A program made the position numbers and the translations under genes. From positions 33,234,453-33,298,452 of the forward strand of contig NC_036445.1 in assembly GCF_002775205.1 (NCBI RefSeq): 64,000 nucleotides of DNA. Reading direction: 5' to 3'. Source of the stretch: Xiphophorus maculatus (Eukaryota; Chordata; Actinopteri; Cyprinodontiformes; Poeciliidae). Positions 62,201 to 64,000 of the stretch are shown here, piece by piece. The stretch's first letter is position 1, and every line of letters begins with the position of its first letter. Below the pieces are notes generated by a model that saw nothing but the letters and a program-made list of their open reading frames with translations, was not told where the DNA came from and ran no database searches.

Positions 62201-63713
62201 AGATCATGTCATAATATGACAATATAGGATTGTCAGGCATCCCACCAGGAACACTCAGGCCAATTTTGGTGCAGCTTGGTCAAAAAATGTGGGATCTAGA
62301 GGCAAACGTATACCAACAGCGTTGCCGCCATTGAAAACTCTTGGCACTTTAAAGCAAGTGAGGCCAACTTCCTATCTGTCATCCAACACAGAATCACCTT
62401 GAGTAGGTCAAGAGAGCCATAGATGAAACTTTCCAAGGAAAAAAACAGCACTTCCTGTTCTGAGGGGGCGGGGCTTAGATCATGTCATAATATGACAATA
62501 TAGGATTGTCAGGCATCACACCAGGATCAGTCATGCCAAGTTTGGTGCAGCTTGGTCAAAATATGTGGAATCTAGAGGCAAACGTATACCAACGGCGTTA
62601 CAGGTCACTTCGCCACGCCGAAGTGACCTGTAACGCCACCTGCTTCATCGCAGCTGGTCAGGGCTGGAATCCACAACACACCAACATGTCTTCTGTGTCC
62701 GGACACAGTTTCATGTTGATTAGGTCAAAGGGGTAAGATACCGACCGTTCACAGTAAAACATGACACTTCCTGTTCTCAGGGGTCGTGGCCTAAGTGCTG
62801 TCATCATTTGACCATTGGGTATTGTAGGACACCCGATGATGATCAATAACTGAAAGATTAGTGGGTCTGTGTGTTTCTGTGTAGGATATATAACAGTTTC
62901 GTGTTTCATGGCGAGTAGGTGAACTTTGATCCCTGGTAAACCCCCTTCAGCATGCTCAAACACACACCGTTTTGATAACTTTGAATCGGACATGCCTTAT
63001 GATCAGACTGACCGAGTTTGAAGCCGATCAATCGAAATCCCTAGGAGGAGTTCGATCAAATACGAAGGCTGTAAACGTCAAAATCTGGGACAAAATTGGA
63101 CCTTCAATCCAAAATGGCCGGCTTCCTGTGATAGTTGCCTTATAACATTAAATGTAAGTTCTGAGTGTTTTGGGGAGCTCTACAAGTGTACCAAATTTCA
63201 CGTCTCTACGATGAAGTACGTTCATACCATTGTGTCTTCTGAAAATTGCTAGGTGGCGCCGTTGAGCCATTTTTTTTGCGATTTTTGCGACGACCTTAAA
63301 ATACGAAATTTTTAAACCGCCTATATGCTTCCGCCAAGTTTGGTGAGTTTTTGAATATGATAAAGCCCCCAAAAAGGCGCCCAAAGAGGGGGGCAGATAC
63401 AATAGGCCTTCGCAGCGCTTTGCTGCTCGGGCCTAATAATATAGTGTACAAGAATATAACAGAAAACACTGTGCAGTTTTTAGAAATAGGCATAGGACTC
63501 ATAATCCAAAGGGTGTGTAACTGAGTTGGATCATGTTTTTAATATATTAGTTTGACATATTCAGACCTATCAGTCAAGATAGAACATGCATGGGGAATCC
63601 AACCTGCAGCTTCTTGAACTCCTGTCTCTCCAGCTGGGCCTGCTCCTGCTTTCTCTTTAGCTCCTCTTTGTGTTGAAGCTCTTTTGCCAGCATTAGATCG
63701 GAGTGAGGACTTC
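44203..63713 (-). CDS. zup1: Zinc finger-containing ubiquitin peptidase 1, C-terminal seven exons (5' end outside window)
   Basis: ZUP1/ZUFSP is a deubiquitinase specific for long K63-linked chains, linked to genome stability. Coding exons in gene order: 63713-63604, 53538-53370, 51451-51263, 49411-49246, 48675-48515, 44632-44412, 44250-44203, all phases consistent, about 354 residues matching human residues ~225-578. The first gives a charged helix ([19 protein letters not shown]) of the ubiquitin-binding stretch. The second gives [12 protein letters not shown] and [12 protein letters not shown]. The catalytic cysteine is in [15 protein letters not shown] (51263-51451). The catalytic His is in GHSRTV and the Asp in LLLLDPG, 21 residues apart as in human. 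The last exon encodes only 15 residues ([15 protein letters not shown]). A possible AATAAA is at 44134-44129. The N-terminal zinc-finger exons lie beyond the right edge. Intron 53539-63603 is 10 kb of repeats. Confidence 0.95.
44763..45300 (-). mobile_element. 5'-truncated Rex1-like LINE in zup1 intron
   Basis: On the minus strand a 61-codon frame ([38 protein letters not shown]) is the C-terminal end of a Rex1-type LINE protein. It ends in aatttccctgctgggatgaa and TAGAA repeats at 44763-44780. It lies between the zup1 exons at 44412 and 48515. Confidence 0.75.
45440..46200 (-). mobile_element. 5'-truncated L2-clade LINE
   Basis: The minus-strand frame 46181-45918 reads [17 protein letters not shown] and [16 protein letters not shown], a diverged relative of the L2 copies at 20118 and 60956. 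The 3' part is frameshifted. It ends near 45455 at the family tail (aagtgctttacatga in reverse). Confidence 0.75.
46629..47895. mobile_element. Foldback-like element with ~58-bp inverted repeats
   Basis: Left arm 46629-46686 (starting gccggtcttgtg, containing tgaaaatctgttccctctgt, ending gtcgggag) is mirrored by 47837-47895 with four or five differences. A second mirrored word (aaataaataaatgaggtctt at 46848 and its complement at 47815) supports common origin. A Rex3-like LINE (47222-47710) is inserted within. No transposase seen; family unknown to me. Confidence 0.6.
47222..47710 (-). mobile_element. 5'-truncated Rex3-like LINE 3' end
   Basis: The minus-strand frame contains [40 protein letters not shown] and [15 protein letters not shown] sequence, the typical Rex3/RTE-clade C-terminus of teleosts. 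It shares about 450 bp with 58603-59100. The 3' ATGG tail is nearly absent here. Confidence 0.82.
50919..51141. mobile_element. Long-TIR MITE in zup1 intron
   Basis: The ends are mirrored over about 44 bp (cagggtgggcactcctggtc at left; gaccaggagtgcccacccct at right). Same family as 40576-40796 by the shared gtcctgcaacttttagatg. No clear 8-bp target duplication seen. Confidence 0.75.
52290..52990 (+). mobile_element. Non-LTR reverse transcriptase relic, clade unresolved
   Basis: Two frames offset by a frameshift near 52630 encode a connector ([33 protein letters not shown]) and the RT finger region ([32 protein letters not shown]). The catalytic YADD region is missing, since the copy stops at about 52990. 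Diverged from the L2 and Rex elements nearby. Confidence 0.7.
53022..53351 (+). mobile_element. tRNA-derived SINE, B-box deleted
   Basis: The head (gcacagtggtgcagttggtagag) has an A-box-like stretch, but the B-box region present in the copy at 37838 is missing. The body and ggatggatgg tail match that copy. It ends 19 bp before the zup1 donor at 53370. Confidence 0.82.
54933..58417 (+). mobile_element. Near full-length L2-clade LINE
   Basis: Starts taagatggcgccggtg and ends ggtatagtatggt, with atgg at 54929-54932 and 58418-58421 as a short target duplication inside TIR element copy B. The long reading frame (54937-58275) is interrupted by only three TGA codons. The 3' region has an AATAAA (58394-58400). 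Confidence 0.88.
54937..58275 (+). pseudogene. L2 LINE endonuclease/reverse transcriptase, three in-frame TGA
   Basis: One frame of 1113 codons from the ATG at 54937, broken only at 55438, 57811 and 57895, each TGA. It encodes an apurinic-type endonuclease ([30 protein letters not shown]), then reverse transcriptase ([66 protein letters not shown]), then the C-terminal region after the last two stops ([31 protein letters not shown]). The catalytic YADD is intact. At 57811 and 57895 family relatives have Arg, so CGA to TGA change is likely; at 55438 the ancestral codon is a guess. Domain order and motifs place it in the L2 clade. Confidence 0.9.
58603..60215 (-). mobile_element. Rex3-like LINE, 5'-truncated and internally deleted
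   Basis: On the minus strand: connector ([20 protein letters not shown]), RT start ([40 protein letters not shown], a segment used as a Rex3 signature in teleosts), [12 protein letters not shown] and YMCFVDLEK. It then jumps to [16 protein letters not shown], so the segment with the catalytic core is missing. The C-terminus [18 protein letters not shown] follows, then a ggatggatgg tail. At least two frameshifts. Inactive. Confidence 0.88.
60956..61860 (+). mobile_element. 5'-truncated L2-clade LINE, 253-codon open C-terminus
   Basis: Reads [49 protein letters not shown] and ends [12 protein letters not shown] without a break to 61712, then the 3' tail and GATT repeats. Near identical to 20118-20831. 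Inserted in the first tandem unit of the composite repeat: agatggaacttt before, tttccaaag after. Confidence 0.88.
62594..62637. repeat. Perfect 19-bp-arm hairpin
   Basis: Arms 62594-62612 (ggcgttacaggtcacttcg) and 62619-62637 are exact complements around a 6-base loop (ccacgc). Elsewhere in the array the corresponding place reads only one arm (gcgttacatttcacttcgcc near 62026), so the second arm arose by local inverted duplication. Confidence 0.9.
63436..63603. other. Intronic sequence before the 5'-most zup1 exon in the window
   Basis: Short AT-rich stretch with no recognised element; on the gene strand it begins directly after the donor at 63603. The remaining 63714-64000 is upstream intron. 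Confidence 0.4.
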
Positions 63714-64000
63714 CTGCAGCAACACATTTAACTTTTGTTTTTACACATACATCTTAAAAATATGCTGGATTGCTAATACAGTAAATCCAGATAGTTATTA
63801 CTGTCATTTCAGCAGCCTTACAATGCCAGTGTCCTTTCAGGATGTTTCCTGTGTCCCTCTCATATAAAGAAGTCCATCCTTTTCTAAATTTTCTCAGTGA
63901 AGTACCTGGTACCAAGACACCAGTATGAATTGGACCTAAATAAATCATGTGGTGCATAATCTCAGAGACTGTGTTGCTAATTAGACAGCACAGTCACCTG

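Larger units (their letters stand above)
60450..63435. mobile_element. Composite repeat with ~280-bp tandem units, L2 inserted
   Basis: Ends carry cgagcagc in mirrored form (agctgcgagcagc at about 60451; gctgctcgggcct at 63420). Inside, units beginning tttccaaRgaaaaaaacagc and containing ctgttctgagggggcggggc start at 61861, 62154 and 62430, with a diverged fourth near 62730. The first unit is interrupted by the L2 copy at 60956. Short open frames are not coding. I recognise this as a dispersed fish repeat but cannot name the family. Confidence 0.6.

Overview
This window is nuclear DNA of a ray-finned (teleost) fish. The evidence is vertebrate multi-exon genes with consensus GT-AG introns, low gene density, and a mobile-element load typical of teleosts: Rex1- and Rex3-like LINEs, L2 LINEs, Tc1/mariner, hAT and TTAA-target MITEs, and tRNA-derived SINEs. 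The abundance of Rex1/Rex3 suggests a percomorph, but the species cannot be named from sequence alone.

Layout. (1) 859-14429, minus: complete cnot10 (CCR4-NOT subunit) in 19 coding exons, 732 codons reconstructed with every splice phase consistent. (2) 14430-23160: gene-poor, with a Tc1-type MITE, a perfect palindrome, a G-rich 32-bp minisatellite (17071-17900) open in all six frames, an intact Tc1 transposon and an L2 tail. (3) 23162-31484, minus: two tandem calhm genes, calhm5-like and calhm6-like, each with two exons and a phase-0 intron. (4) 34581-39180: deeply nested transposons, a solo LTR with target duplication and a TTTC microsatellite. (5) 39638-42988, plus: complete rwdd1 (7 exons, 240 aa). 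(6) 44203-63713 and beyond the right edge, minus: the last seven coding exons of zup1 (K63-specific deubiquitinase), with a 10-kb intron filled by LINEs and repeats.

The calhm-rwdd1-zup1 order resembles human 6q22; rsph4a and trappc3l, expected there from the human map, are not seen. cnot10 lies elsewhere in human (3p22), so its neighbourhood here is a fish-lineage arrangement. The genes are independent housekeeping or channel genes, not a pathway cluster. rwdd1 and zup1 converge tail to tail about 1 kb apart.

I found no convincing new biological system. The most unusual objects are the six-frame-open G-rich minisatellite, an almost undamaged L2 element interrupted only by three in-frame TGA codons, two near-identical Tc1 copies (one intact), and an inverted pair of a TIR element that carries an exon-like segment.
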